51,917 bases of DNA from an uncultured Prevotellaceae bacterium. GTDB taxonomy: Bacteria > Bacteroidota > Bacteroidia > Bacteroidales > Bacteroidaceae. Shown here one piece after another: positions 1 to 7,122 of this stretch. Within the stretch, counting starts at the first letter, position 1. Every line of letters begins with the position of its first letter. The notes under the pieces were generated by a model that had not been told where the DNA came from, searched no databases, and was given only the letters and a program-made list of their open reading frames with translations. The stretch covers positions 1-51,917 of the forward strand of contig CALFJA010000048.1 in assembly GCA_937877605.1 (NCBI GenBank), in the 5' to 3' direction. The position numbers and the translations under genes were made by a program.

Positions 1-121
1 AGGCCCTCTTGCCTCGCTTTGCTTTGAACCTGTTCAACCTGCGGAGAGAACAGGAAGCAAAAAGCGAGGCCCTCTTGCCTCGCTTTGCTTTGAACCTGTT
101 CAACCTGCGGAGAGAACAGGA
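1..121 (-). repeat. 66-base tandem duplication of tRNA-Ser 3' end plus terminator
   Basis: Bases 1-55 and 67-121 are identical, a direct repeat of 66-base period. Each copy contains the last 14 bases of the tRNA-Ser gene (on the minus strand) and the sequence just downstream. On the minus strand a hairpin forms from bases 86-77 and 70-61 (AAAGCGAGGC / GCCTCGCTTT, loop 71-76) followed by a T run (63-59), so it looks like the tRNA's intrinsic terminator. The outer copy continues past the left edge, so the number of copies is unknown. Confidence 0.85.
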
Positions 122-195
122 TTCGAACCTGCGAACCAGTTTTGCCGGTTACACGCTTTCCAGGCGTGCCTCTTCAACCACTCGAGCACCTCTCC
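108..195 (-). tRNA. tRNA-Ser (anticodon GGA)
   Basis: Read on the minus strand the gene starts GGAGAGGTGCTCGAG at 195 and ends TCTCTCC plus discriminator G at 108, giving 88 bases. The anticodon stem CACGC/GCGTG encloses loop CTGGAAA, so the anticodon is GGA, reading UCC and UCU serine codons. The long variable arm (GTGTAACCGGCAAAACTGGT region) is the class II shape expected of serine tRNAs, and the T loop TTCGAAT is intact. CCA is not encoded. A well matched promoter lies just upstream and a terminator hairpin just downstream. Confidence 0.96.
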
Positions 196-209
196 TTAAA
201 ATATCGTTG

Positions 210-241
210 CAAAAGTAATGCTTTCCGTCGAATTGCACAAA
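210..241 (-). promoter_or_regulatory. promoter of tRNA-Ser
   Basis: On the minus strand TTTG (241-238) and TACTTTTG (217-210) are separated by exactly 20 bases, matching the Bacteroidetes -33/-7 consensus. Predicted transcription starts about 8 bases before the tRNA. Confidence 0.75.
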
Positions 242-445
242 TAGTTGACGCTTATTTTTTTCTTGCCACCCATTCGCAGGTGTCGCAGCAGATGGTTAAC
301 ATGCCATCGGAAAGTGAAGGGATTAAAAATGTTGGGAGTCAAAAGTGCATTCGGACAAATATCCGGGTCTGTTGAAATCTTTTTAAGCCACTGTTGCACA
401 GTTGGTTAAGCGTTTCTGCGCACGAACGGGCGGTGTGCGGTTTCC
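242..445. other. intergenic space between tRNA-Ser and the cupin operon
   Basis: No gene seen. Holds GGACAAATATCCGGG at 353-367, the same 15 bases found at 6625-6639 downstream of xseB. The rest up to the 22-base repeat array is unremarkable. Confidence 0.5.
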
Positions 446-533
446 GTCTGGGCCCCAAATGCGTTCCGTTTTGGCCCCAAACGGACGATGAAAGAGCCCC
501 AAACACGGTGCGTTTGGGGCTCTTTTGCAAAAC
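446..533. repeat. 22-base tandem repeat array A (four degenerate units)
   Basis: Units begin at 446 (GTCTGGG), 468 (GTTTTGG), 490 (GAAAGAG) and 512 (GTTTGGG), exactly 22 bases apart, and the array is preceded by TTTCC. Units 3 and 4 are partly each other's reverse complement. Same family as the arrays at 18026, 30996 and 39523. Confidence 0.7.
491..525 (-). terminator. terminator downstream of the cupin operon
   Basis: Perfect 14-base stem AAAGAGCCCCAAAC (491-504) with GTTTGGGGCTCTTT (512-525) around a 7-base loop, ending in T-rich sequence in both directions. It is built from two units of the 22-base repeat array and lies 50 bases past the cupin gene's stop. Confidence 0.75.
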
Positions 534-575
534 AGATGTCCGACACGCCGTTTCAGGAGGCCTGCCGAGGTACTT

Positions 576-989
576 TCAGTGCTGTTTTTTCACATGTTCG
601 AGAAACTCCTCGTAGTCGCGTATATAATCGTCCTCGTCGAACGGTTCGGAGGCCAGCACCATGCAGACGGCGCCCGATGAGAAGTCGTCGAGCGTGCGCC
701 AGGTATTGGTATCGACCAGAAGTCCCTGGTAGGGGTGGTTCATCAGGTAGGTGCGTTGCCGGCTGCCGTCGCTGAGTGTGACTTGGAACGAACCGCTTAG
801 GGCCACGATGAGTTCCTTGCAGCACTTGTGTGCATGTCCTCCGCGGCTTTCTCCTGCGGGAACATCGTAGACCCAGTAGGCACGCTGGATGGCAAAGGGA
901 ATTCCGGTACCTCCCTCCACCACCGTGAGGTTGCCCCGGGGATCGACAATTTTCTGCAGCCGGATGGTATTTTCGGGTAACATAGTCAT
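576..989 (-). CDS. FdtA/QdtA-like cupin, probable dTDP-sugar 3,4-ketoisomerase
   Basis: A 137-residue single-domain cupin. The block RAYWVYDVP..ESRGGHAH around residues 36-54 carries two histidines (52 and 54) at the positions of the active-site pair in FdtA-type isomerases, and the tail EPFDEDDYIRDYEEF is the usual ending of this family. Known members isomerise dTDP-4-keto-6-deoxyglucose to the 3-keto sugar, the product of RfbB, whose gene is two genes upstream; that pairing supports the call. The chosen ATG (989) overlaps the upstream gene's TGA as ATGA; a second ATG lies two codons later. Last gene of the minus-strand operon. WxcM-like acyl/isomerase variants cannot be excluded. Confidence 0.8.
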   Translation of the reverse strand: MTMLPENTIRLQKIVDPRGNLTVVEGGTGIPFAIQRAYWVYDVPAGESRGGHAHKCCKELIVALSGSFQVTLSDGSRQRTYLMNHPYQGLLVDTNTWRTLDDFSSGAVCMVLASEPFDEDDYIRDYEEFLEHVKKQH

Positions 990-1294
990 TCTTTTTGGTT
1001 GTATAAGGCCTGCTGCATGAGTTGCCATTCGGGTGTGATGGCCAGCCGGTGCAGGAGGCTGTCGATGTGTTCCATACAGGCTTCGGGTACCTCACTGCGC
1101 TCTTTCGCCATTGTGCCGAGCGACTCTTGGGCGTGGCCGAAGATGCCGAAGTAGCGGCACAGCAGCCGTTCATCGTCCACCGACAGCAGGTGCAGCAGGT
1201 GTTCGCAGTAGTGCTGCATCGTGTGCGAGACGCTGTCGGGGCTGTAGCGCAGCTGGAGCAGGAACTGCTGGAAGTCCTTCGTGATTGCTTCCAT
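986..1294 (-). CDS. hypothetical 102-residue protein between rfbB and the ketoisomerase-like gene
   Basis: I do not recognise this protein. It is 102 residues, predicted largely helical (many Leu, His, Gln, Glu), with no signal peptide or membrane segment and no zinc-type cysteine pattern. Its ATG (1294) follows the rfbB stop TAG with no gap, and its own TGA overlaps the next start as ATGA, so it is translationally coupled on both sides. The tight packing argues for a real gene with a role tied to nucleotide-sugar metabolism, but this is inference from position only. Confidence 0.75.
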   Translation of the reverse strand: MEAITKDFQQFLLQLRYSPDSVSHTMQHYCEHLLHLLSVDDERLLCRYFGIFGHAQESLGTMAKERSEVPEACMEHIDSLLHRLAITPEWQLMQQALYNQKE

Positions 1295-2443
1295 CTACCT
1301 GTTGCCGTACATCTGTTCGTAGTACTTCTGGTAATCGCCGCTCGTGACATCGGCAATCCAGTCCTGGTTCTCCAGGTTCCAACGGATGGTCTTCACTATT
1401 CCGTCGGCAAACTTGGTCTCGGGAAGCCATCCGAGTTCGGTCGAAATCTTGGTCGGATCGATGGCATAGCGGAGGTCATGTCCCAGCCGGTCGGTCACGA
1501 AAGTGATGAGGCGGTCGTCAATCCAGTCAATACGGATATTCCCGTCGGCATCCAGTTCCTTTTTGTGCAGGACGCTGCGCAATGCGGGCTCCTCCTCCAT
1601 CAGCCGGCGAATGGTACGGATGGTCAGCCGGACAATGTCGATGTTCTTCATCTCGTTGTGGCCGCCCACATTATATACCTCGCCTTCCCGTCCCTTATGC
1701 ACCACGAGATCGATGGCCTTGCAGTGGTCTTCCACATAGAGCCAGTCGCGCACATTCTCGCCCTTGCCGTACACCGGCAGCGGCTTTCCCGAAAGGATGT
1801 TGTTGATGATGAGCGGAATGAGCTTCTCGGGGAAGTGGTACGGACCGTAGTTGTTGCTGCATCGGGTGATGGACACGGGCATGTGGTAGGTGTCGCGGTA
1901 GGCCATGACAATCATGTCGGCCGATGTTTTCGACGCCGAATAGGGGCTGTGGGGGCACAGCGGCGTGGCTTCGGTGAAGAATCCGGACTCTCCGAGCGAG
2001 CCGTACACCTCGTCGGTGCTCACCTGATGGTAGCGTTTCCCGGGCTTCCAGAGGGGATAACCGTCGGCACCCTTGCCTGTTACCCACGCACGGCGGGCGG
2101 CATCCAGGATGTTCTGCGTGCCAAGAATATTCACGGAGAGGAACAGTTGCGGATCGTCAATGGAGCGGTCGACATGGCTCTCAGCGGCAAAATTCACCAC
2201 GAAGTCGATGTCATGGTCGGCAAACAGACCGTCCACGAGTGCCCGGTCGCGAATATCGCCACGGACAAAGACACACCGCTGCCCGTCGATATCGTCCTTG
2301 ATGGTGCCGAGGTTGCCGGCATAGGTCAGCGCATCGAGCACCACAACGCGGATGTCTTCATGGGCATACTTGTCGTGGAGCAGGTATTTCACAAAGTTTG
2401 CACCGATGAATCCGGCACCGCCTGTAACAAGATAGGTTTTCAT
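1295..2443 (-). CDS. rfbB: dTDP-glucose 4,6-dehydratase
   Basis: A 382-residue short-chain dehydrogenase/reductase of the extended class. The NAD-binding motif TGGAGFIGANF is at residues 7-17, the catalytic T-D-E occurs in STDEVYGSLGE near residue 135, and the YSASK motif (Tyr and Lys) follows near residue 168. These are the hallmark residues that separate 4,6-dehydratases from epimerases. It converts dTDP-glucose to dTDP-4-keto-6-deoxyglucose in the cytoplasm. rfbA, rfbC and rfbD are not in the window, so the end product (rhamnose or an amino sugar made through the cupin) cannot be fixed. The slightly long length fits Bacteroidetes RfbB. Confidence 0.95.
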   Translation of the reverse strand: MKTYLVTGGAGFIGANFVKYLLHDKYAHEDIRVVVLDALTYAGNLGTIKDDIDGQRCVFVRGDIRDRALVDGLFADHDIDFVVNFAAESHVDRSIDDPQLFLSVNILGTQNILDAARRAWVTGKGADGYPLWKPGKRYHQVSTDEVYGSLGESGFFTEATPLCPHSPYSASKTSADMIVMAYRDTYHMPVSITRCSNNYGPYHFPEKLIPLIINNILSGKPLPVYGKGENVRDWLYVEDHCKAIDLVVHKGREGEVYNVGGHNEMKNIDIVRLTIRTIRRLMEEEPALRSVLHKKELDADGNIRIDWIDDRLITFVTDRLGHDLRYAIDPTKISTELGWLPETKFADGIVKTIRWNLENQDWIADVTSGDYQKYYEQMYGNR

Positions 2444-2450
2444 AATCGTA

Positions 2451-2954
2451 TCATTTGTTTTGTTTGTTTCCTATATCAATAACTTCACAATCAGTGAATT
2501 TATTGCCTTCTATGGTCAATCTTACCAGCGTGCGCTGCAGTTGCCATCCGTGATAGCCAGCCGCACCCGGGTTGATGCAGAGCATGTTGAGTGCCCTGTC
2601 GTACTTTATCTTGAGTATGTGGGAGTGCCCGCAGACAAAGAGTTGGGGCGGGTTCTGCCGGAGCATCAGCCTGACAGAAGGGTCGTACTTGCCCGGATAG
2701 CCGCCGATGTGCTTCAGCAGCACCTCCACTTCCTCGCACCTGAAACGCACCACCTCACCATATATGCGGCGGATGTCTGCCCCGTCTATGTTGCCGGCCA
2801 CCACTCGTGTCAGCCGGAAGGCCTGCAACTGGTCAATAACCGCCATGTCGCCCACATCGCCGGCATGCCATATCTCATCGCACGGCTCGAAGTAGTCGAA
2901 CACCTTCGGGTCGAGATAACTGTGAGTGTCGCTCAAAATGCCTATGCGTTTCAT
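2451..2954 (-). CDS. YfcE/MJ0936-type metallophosphoesterase
   Basis: A 167-residue calcineurin-like phosphoesterase. Metal-binding motifs are visible in order: SDTH (Asp9, His11), HAGD (His30, Asp33), AGN near residue 55 and CGHSH near residue 113, followed by the family's typical NPGAAGYHG. Family members hydrolyse phosphodiesters with two bound metals; the true substrate is unknown. It starts 20 bases after the cytidylate-kinase-like gene and ends 7 bases before rfbB, so it is part of the operon, but nothing ties its function to sugar metabolism. Confidence 0.88.
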   Translation of the reverse strand: MKRIGILSDTHSYLDPKVFDYFEPCDEIWHAGDVGDMAVIDQLQAFRLTRVVAGNIDGADIRRIYGEVVRFRCEEVEVLLKHIGGYPGKYDPSVRLMLRQNPPQLFVCGHSHILKIKYDRALNMLCINPGAAGYHGWQLQRTLVRLTIEGNKFTDCEVIDIGNKQNK

Positions 2955-2974
2955 CCTCTTGTGGTCTTATGCTG

Positions 2975-3598
2975 TCACTGTTCCATCTTGTCACGGACGA
3001 AGCTGGCAATCAGTTCCGCCGTTTTCTCAATGCCCAACACCGACGAATCGACGCAGAGATCGTAACTCTCGGCAGCCCCCCACCGCTTGCCTGTGTAGAA
3101 ATTGTAGTACTCCATGCGGCGGTTTTCCTTCGCCGAGAGTATTTTCCGGGCCTTCCGCTCATCGCAGCCGTGGCGTTCCATCACCCGTTCGAGGCGCTTC
3201 TGCAACGGAGAGGTGACGAACACATTGACCACATTGGGGCTGTCGCGAAGAATGTAGTCGGCACACCGGCCCACAAACACGCAGTTTCCTTCCTTGGCCG
3301 CCTTGCGGATGGCATCGCTCTGCAACTGAAACAACGACTCTTCCTGCCCGGGATTGCGCACGGTCATCACCGTAGTACGGAGCGGAAACAGGGTTGCCCC
3401 GATGGCAGTAAAGAAACTTTTGTGCTCGTCGTTCTGCTTAAACATCTGCTCACTGTAGCCACTCTCCCGTGCAGCCAGGTTCAAGATCTCGCTGTCGTAG
3501 AGCTTGGCGTCGAACATTTTTGCCAGCAACTGGGCTATTTTTCCGCCTCCGCTGCCAAACTGACGGCCTATGATGATAATCAAGGGTGACTGGTTCAT
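2975..3598 (-). CDS. cytidylate kinase-like family protein
   Basis: A 207-residue P-loop kinase-like protein. The N-terminal loop GRQFGSGGGKIA (residues 11-22) is the glycine-rich variant seen in the AAA-like 'cytidylate kinase-like' family common in Bacteroidetes and Firmicutes, rather than GxxGxGKS of true Cmk. VGRCADYIL in the middle and the Arg-rich segment KRLERVMERHG resemble the lid region of NMP kinases. A bona fide cmk is present at 20043, so this copy is a paralogue with unknown substrate. It ends 20 bases before the phosphoesterase gene and starts 3 bases after the MATE stop. Confidence 0.82.
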   Translation of the reverse strand: MNQSPLIIIIGRQFGSGGGKIAQLLAKMFDAKLYDSEILNLAARESGYSEQMFKQNDEHKSFFTAIGATLFPLRTTVMTVRNPGQEESLFQLQSDAIRKAAKEGNCVFVGRCADYILRDSPNVVNVFVTSPLQKRLERVMERHGCDERKARKILSAKENRRMEYYNFYTGKRWGAAESYDLCVDSSVLGIEKTAELIASFVRDKMEQ

Positions 3599-3601
3599 AT
3601 C

Positions 3602-4960
3602 TCAAGGGGTATTTAACTGTTTTCTGAATTTACGCATGTAGGCCGCCATGAGGATGAAAGCCACGACGGCAGCGGTAAGGTCTGATGCCGGCAGCGAGGC
3701 CCACACGCCGTTCAGTCCATAGAAGCGGGGCAATACCATCAGCATGGGCAGGAGGAAAAGGAGCTGCCGCGAGAGCGAGAGAAAGATGCTGACTTTCACC
3801 TTTCCAATGCATTGGAAGAAGTTGGTGACCACCATCTGGAATCCGATGATGGGGAAGACGGCCATGTTGATGCGTATACCGTCGATGCCGAGGCGTATCA
3901 GTTCTTCGTCGGTTGTGAAGATTCTGGCACAGAAGCGCGGTGCAAACATGGCGATGCTCCAGCCAATGAGCATGATGACCGTGGCCGAAACGATGGCCAG
4001 ATTGAGCACCCGGAGCATTCGGTTATAGTTGCGGGCACCGTAGTTATAGCCAGCAATGGGTTGCATGCCCTGGTTCAGTCCCACCACGAACATGACGAAA
4101 ATCATGCCTATGCTGTTGGAAATGCTGTAGGCACCGACTGCCATGTCGCCGCCGTAACGCACAAACTGGTTGTTCATGAAGATGACAACCACGCAGGCAC
4201 AGGCATTCATCAGGAACGGGGAGATGCCTATGCTGACGATGAGCTTGACCAGGTAGCGCTTCAGCCGGAGAGCGCTTCGGCGCAGATGGAGCAGTTGTCG
4301 CCGGTCGGAGAATATCCAGAGCTGCCACGACATGGCCATGGTCTGCGAGAGGATGGTGGCAAACGCTGCTCCGCGGATGCCCCATTTCCACCACCAGATG
4401 AACACCACATCGAGCAGGATGTTCATCGCTACGGTGAAGAGCGTGGCTGCCATGGCGTGCCGGGGCTTGCTGGCTGCACGCAGGACGGCATTCATTCCAA
4501 AGTACATGTGGGTCACGACATTGCCTGCCAGGATTACTTCCATGAACTCGCGGGCGTAAGGCAGGGTCTGTTCGCTGGCTCCGAAGAAGCGGAGTATGGG
4601 GTCGATGAATACGAGGCAGACCACGGCAAGTCCCACACCCAGGAGTATGTTCAGCGTGAAGGTGTTGCCCAGGAGGCGCTGTGCGGTCTCATAGTCCTTC
4701 TGCCCGAGTTTCACGCTGATGGCGGTGGAGGCTCCCACGCCCACGGCAGCCCCGAAGGCACCGCTCAGGTTCATGAAGGGGAAGGTGATGCCCAGCCCCG
4801 CAATGGCGTCGGGTCCCACCACCTGGCCGATGAAGGCACGGTCGATGATGTTGTAAAGCGACGACGCCACCATGGCAATCATGGCCGGGAGGGCATACTC
4901 GAACAAGAGTCTTCCCACCGGACGGGTTCCCAACTCAAGCGTGGCTTTCTTGTTGTCCAT
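3602..4960 (-). CDS. MATE family multidrug/Na+ efflux transporter
   Basis: A 452-residue polytopic membrane protein with about 12 hydrophobic segments. The N-terminus MDNKKATLELGTRPVGRLL followed by PAMIAMVASSLYNIIDRAFIG is the standard opening of Bacteroidetes MATE proteins, and the internal repeat (GLNQGMQPIAGYNYGA near residue 270) matches the second half of the family fold. The start at 4960 is chosen over an upstream in-frame codon at 5104 because that extension is non-conserved in character. First gene of the six-gene minus-strand operon. Substrate unknown. Confidence 0.92.
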   Translation of the reverse strand: MDNKKATLELGTRPVGRLLFEYALPAMIAMVASSLYNIIDRAFIGQVVGPDAIAGLGITFPFMNLSGAFGAAVGVGASTAISVKLGQKDYETAQRLLGNTFTLNILLGVGLAVVCLVFIDPILRFFGASEQTLPYAREFMEVILAGNVVTHMYFGMNAVLRAASKPRHAMAATLFTVAMNILLDVVFIWWWKWGIRGAAFATILSQTMAMSWQLWIFSDRRQLLHLRRSALRLKRYLVKLIVSIGISPFLMNACACVVVIFMNNQFVRYGGDMAVGAYSISNSIGMIFVMFVVGLNQGMQPIAGYNYGARNYNRMLRVLNLAIVSATVIMLIGWSIAMFAPRFCARIFTTDEELIRLGIDGIRINMAVFPIIGFQMVVTNFFQCIGKVKVSIFLSLSRQLLFLLPMLMVLPRFYGLNGVWASLPASDLTAAVVAFILMAAYMRKFRKQLNTP

Positions 4961-5088
4961 ACCTTGCAAAGGTAAGCAAACCTTTTCACTGTGCGAAACA
5001 AACGCTGCATTTTCTGTGTTTGCATCCACCACATGCCCTGCAGAAAAAAATGTTTTGCCCGATTGGGAGCTGTCAAGAATTAAATTCG

Positions 5089-5096
5089 TACATTTG
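5089..5096 (+). promoter_or_regulatory. -7 promoter element of xseA
   Basis: TACATTTG matches TAnnTTTG, 20 bases before the xseA start. A TTG at 5063-5065 is a possible -33 box but the 23-base spacing is long. Confidence 0.5.
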
Positions 5097-5116
5097 TTGG
5101 GCAATCAATACAGAGC

Positions 5117-6364
5117 ATGGAACAGCACCGCACGCTATATGAACTGAACCAACTTGTACGCGATGCAGTTGAGATGAGCCTCGACGAAGCCTACTGGGTG
5201 GAGGCCGAACTGCAGGATGTCCGCATTTCGGGAGGTCACTGCTTCATGGTGCTTGTGGAGAAGTCGCCCGACGGTTCCACTCCCATTGCCCGCGCCGAAG
5301 CCGTTTGCTGGAGCCGCACATGGGCCGTGTTGCAGCGGCACTTCGAGCGTGTGGCCGGCCAGCCGTTTGCCAGCGGCATCAAGGTATTGCTCCAGGTGGT
5401 TGCCAGTTTCCACGAAGCACACGGCTTCAAGTGGGTGGTCAACGATGTGAACCCCACCTTCACGCTGGGCGACATGCTGCTGCGGCGCCGGCAAATCGTG
5501 GAAAAACTGAAGGCGAACGGCATCTACGACCTTCAGCACGGGCTCTCGCTGCCTGCCAACTGCCAGCGCATTGCCGTCGTTTCGAACGAAGGGGCGGCGG
5601 GGTTCGGCGATTTCTGCAACCAACTGGAGCACAACACCTACGGGCTGGCCTTCCGCCTGCGCCTCTACCCTGCCACGATGCAGGGCGAAATGGTGGAGCA
5701 GTCGATTGTCAATGCGCTGAACCAAATCTATCAGGACATTGAGGATGCTGACTGCGTGGTCATCATCCGCGGTGGCGGTGCCACTTCCGACATGAGCGGC
5801 TTCGACACTTACACGCTGGCAGAGAACATTGCCAACTTCCCCCTTCCCGTCATCACGGGCATCGGCCACCAGCGCGACGAGAGCATCGTGGACCTGGTTG
5901 CCTTCCAGAGTGCCAAGACTCCCACGGCCGTCGCTGCCCTGCTCGTGGAACACCAGCTGAGCCAATTGCAGATGCTCGGCCAGCTGTCGCAGCGCATGCA
6001 GATGGCAGCCGCCGAACGGTTGAACTGTGCCAAGGAACATGTGGTGCGGCTTTCGAATGCCATCAACTCACTGCTGGCACTCGTCACCACCCGGCAGGCA
6101 GCACGGCTGGACCAGATAGGCCGCGGGATGCAGGCCTGCGTGGAGCAGCGGTTGCTGAAGGAAAGCCATCGGCTGGAACTGATCCGGAACCGACTGGAAC
6201 TGTCCGATCCTGCCAGACTGCTGCAAAAGGGCTACTCCTACACCCTGAAGGAGGGCAAGATGGTGAAGTCGGCAGCGCAACTGCAACCCGGCGACGACAT
6301 AGAAACCCATCTGGCTGAGGGCAGTTTCCATGCAACCGTCACTTCGATTGACAATAAACAATAG
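5117..6364 (+). CDS. xseA: exodeoxyribonuclease VII large subunit
   Basis: A 415-residue protein. The N-terminal OB-fold (VEAELQDVRISGGHCFMVLVEK, about residues 25-50) binds single-stranded DNA. The catalytic domain has the diagnostic blocks IIRGGGATSDMSGFDTY (about 215-232) and ITGIGHQRDESIVDLVAF with AKTPTAVA (about 245-275), followed by the long helical region that binds XseB. With the small subunit it degrades single-stranded DNA into acid-insoluble then soluble oligonucleotides in repair. Length is near the family's usual 400-450. xseB follows 43 bases downstream. Confidence 0.97.
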   Translation: MEQHRTLYELNQLVRDAVEMSLDEAYWVEAELQDVRISGGHCFMVLVEKSPDGSTPIARAEAVCWSRTWAVLQRHFERVAGQPFASGIKVLLQVVASFHEAHGFKWVVNDVNPTFTLGDMLLRRRQIVEKLKANGIYDLQHGLSLPANCQRIAVVSNEGAAGFGDFCNQLEHNTYGLAFRLRLYPATMQGEMVEQSIVNALNQIYQDIEDADCVVIIRGGGATSDMSGFDTYTLAENIANFPLPVITGIGHQRDESIVDLVAFQSAKTPTAVAALLVEHQLSQLQMLGQLSQRMQMAAAERLNCAKEHVVRLSNAINSLLALVTTRQAARLDQIGRGMQACVEQRLLKESHRLELIRNRLELSDPARLLQKGYSYTLKEGKMVKSAAQLQPGDDIETHLAEGSFHATVTSIDNKQ

Positions 6365-6405
6365 ACAATAACCAATAACCATTCAGTAATAAGCGATAAT
6401 AACAA
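6348..6405. repeat. degenerate AT-rich CAATAA/CAATAACC repeats
   Basis: The xseA end and the xseA-xseB gap consist of loosely repeated caataa/ccaataacc words. Such low-complexity strings are common in Bacteroidales intergenic DNA; no function is evident. Confidence 0.4.
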
Positions 6406-6407
6406 CC

Positions 6408-6590
6408 ATGAAATACGAAGAATCCATCAAGGAACTGGAAACGCTGGTGCGGCAGATTGAGCAGAACGAGCTGGACATTGACTCGCTGGCCAAGAACATC
6501 AAGAAGGCAAAGGTCCTGCTGGCGCAATGCCACGACCAACTGACCAAGATTAAACAGGAAGTGGAAGAGCAGCTGGACAGCCAGCCGTAG
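6408..6590 (+). CDS. xseB: exodeoxyribonuclease VII small subunit
   Basis: A 60-residue helical protein, typical length for XseB. It begins MKYEESIKELETLVRQIEQNE, the usual opening of the family, and contains LAKNIKKAKVLLAQCHDQL, a segment that packs on the XseA helical domain. It lies 43 bases after xseA, so the two subunits are co-transcribed. Confidence 0.95.
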   Translation: MKYEESIKELETLVRQIEQNELDIDSLAKNIKKAKVLLAQCHDQLTKIKQEVEEQLDSQP

Positions 6591-6676
6591 CCGTCGAGCG
6601 CATCAGTCGGTTAGTAAAAGAACAGGACAAATATCCGGGCGTTTTTGAGATGATTTCAAAGGAAAACGCCGCCGGA
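6591..6676. other. intergenic space after xseB
   Basis: No gene seen. Contains GGACAAATATCCGGG (6625-6639), identical to 353-367, followed in both places by a similar stretch ending TTTCAAA/TTGAAAT. The long element E1 begins right after. Confidence 0.45.
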
Positions 6677-6959
6677 TGTTAACGGTTTTTCACGCATTTT
6701 AACCAAAATCGGCCTTCGGAAGCCTAAGTTTCGCCCTCCGAAAGTCCAGGTCTTGTGTGCCAACACCCAGGCAGTTGCAATGCAAAACCTAGGCAGTTGG
6801 AAAACAGGAGCCTGAAAATCGGAAGAAAAAAGCCCGTAAGTTGCTGGCTGTCAGCAGGACTTCCGAATACGGGCATTTCTCCGCTTGGGTGGCACCGGAT
6901 CCCACCGGCTGTTTTTTAACACGGCAGAAATGTTAACAAAACGGGATTTTAGTAAAAAG
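6677..6959 (+). repeat. long intergenic repeat element E1 (copy of 22292-22572)
   Basis: This 283-base stretch is the reverse complement of 22292-22572: about 214 bases (6746-6959) are nearly identical, with a weaker extension on the left. Inside are AGGCAGTTG at 6769 and 6791 (22-base spacing), then a foldable core: GCCCGTA and TACGGGC form the outer arms of a hairpin whose inner stem is TGCTG/CAGCA, then a second hairpin GGTGG/CCACC, then TTTTTTAACACGG. No reading frame of note. The element has the same orientation relative to the local genes (xseB to ilvE) as its partner has to its own. Confidence 0.85.
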
Positions 6960-7039
6960 TCTTGACAGTATAAAGATAATCAGGCGGGAGGTTATTAGGT
7001 GGAATGTAAAAAAATGAAAGCATAAAAAAAGAGTTTTCA

Positions 7040-7071
7040 TTTGGCGGTTCAAGGAAATAAAAGTATATTTG
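7040..7071 (+). promoter_or_regulatory. promoter of ilvE
   Basis: TTTG at 7040-7043 and TATATTTG at 7064-7071 are separated by exactly 20 bases, a full match to the Bacteroidetes consensus. A purine-rich ribosome binding site (AAAGGAGA) precedes the start. Confidence 0.85.
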
Positions 7072-7122
7072 TAAGGAAAACACAACACATCCGTTATTAA
7101 CCTATCAAAGGAGAGCAGTTTT

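Noticed and set aside
1..121. The tRNA-Ser duplication as an attachment site of an integrated element
   Set aside because: The repeat includes downstream terminator sequence and is in direct tandem with nothing between copies; no integrase is visible in the window. Kept as a finding about duplication only.
9..218. A 69-codon frame over the left-edge repeat and tRNA-Ser
   Set aside because: It runs through the tRNA and repeats a peptide only because the DNA is duplicated.
1022..2482. A 486-codon plus-strand frame opposite rfbB
   Set aside because: Same reasoning: it is the mirror of a well supported gene, and it also runs over the 102-residue gene.
4961..5104. N-terminal extension of the MATE gene to 5104
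   Set aside because: The added 48 residues are unlike any MATE start, and the ATG at 4960 gives the standard family opening.
6746..6959. Element E1 as a terminator or riboswitch of ilvE alone
   Set aside because: A near-identical copy sits next to unrelated genes at 22292, so a gene-specific regulatory role is unlikely.
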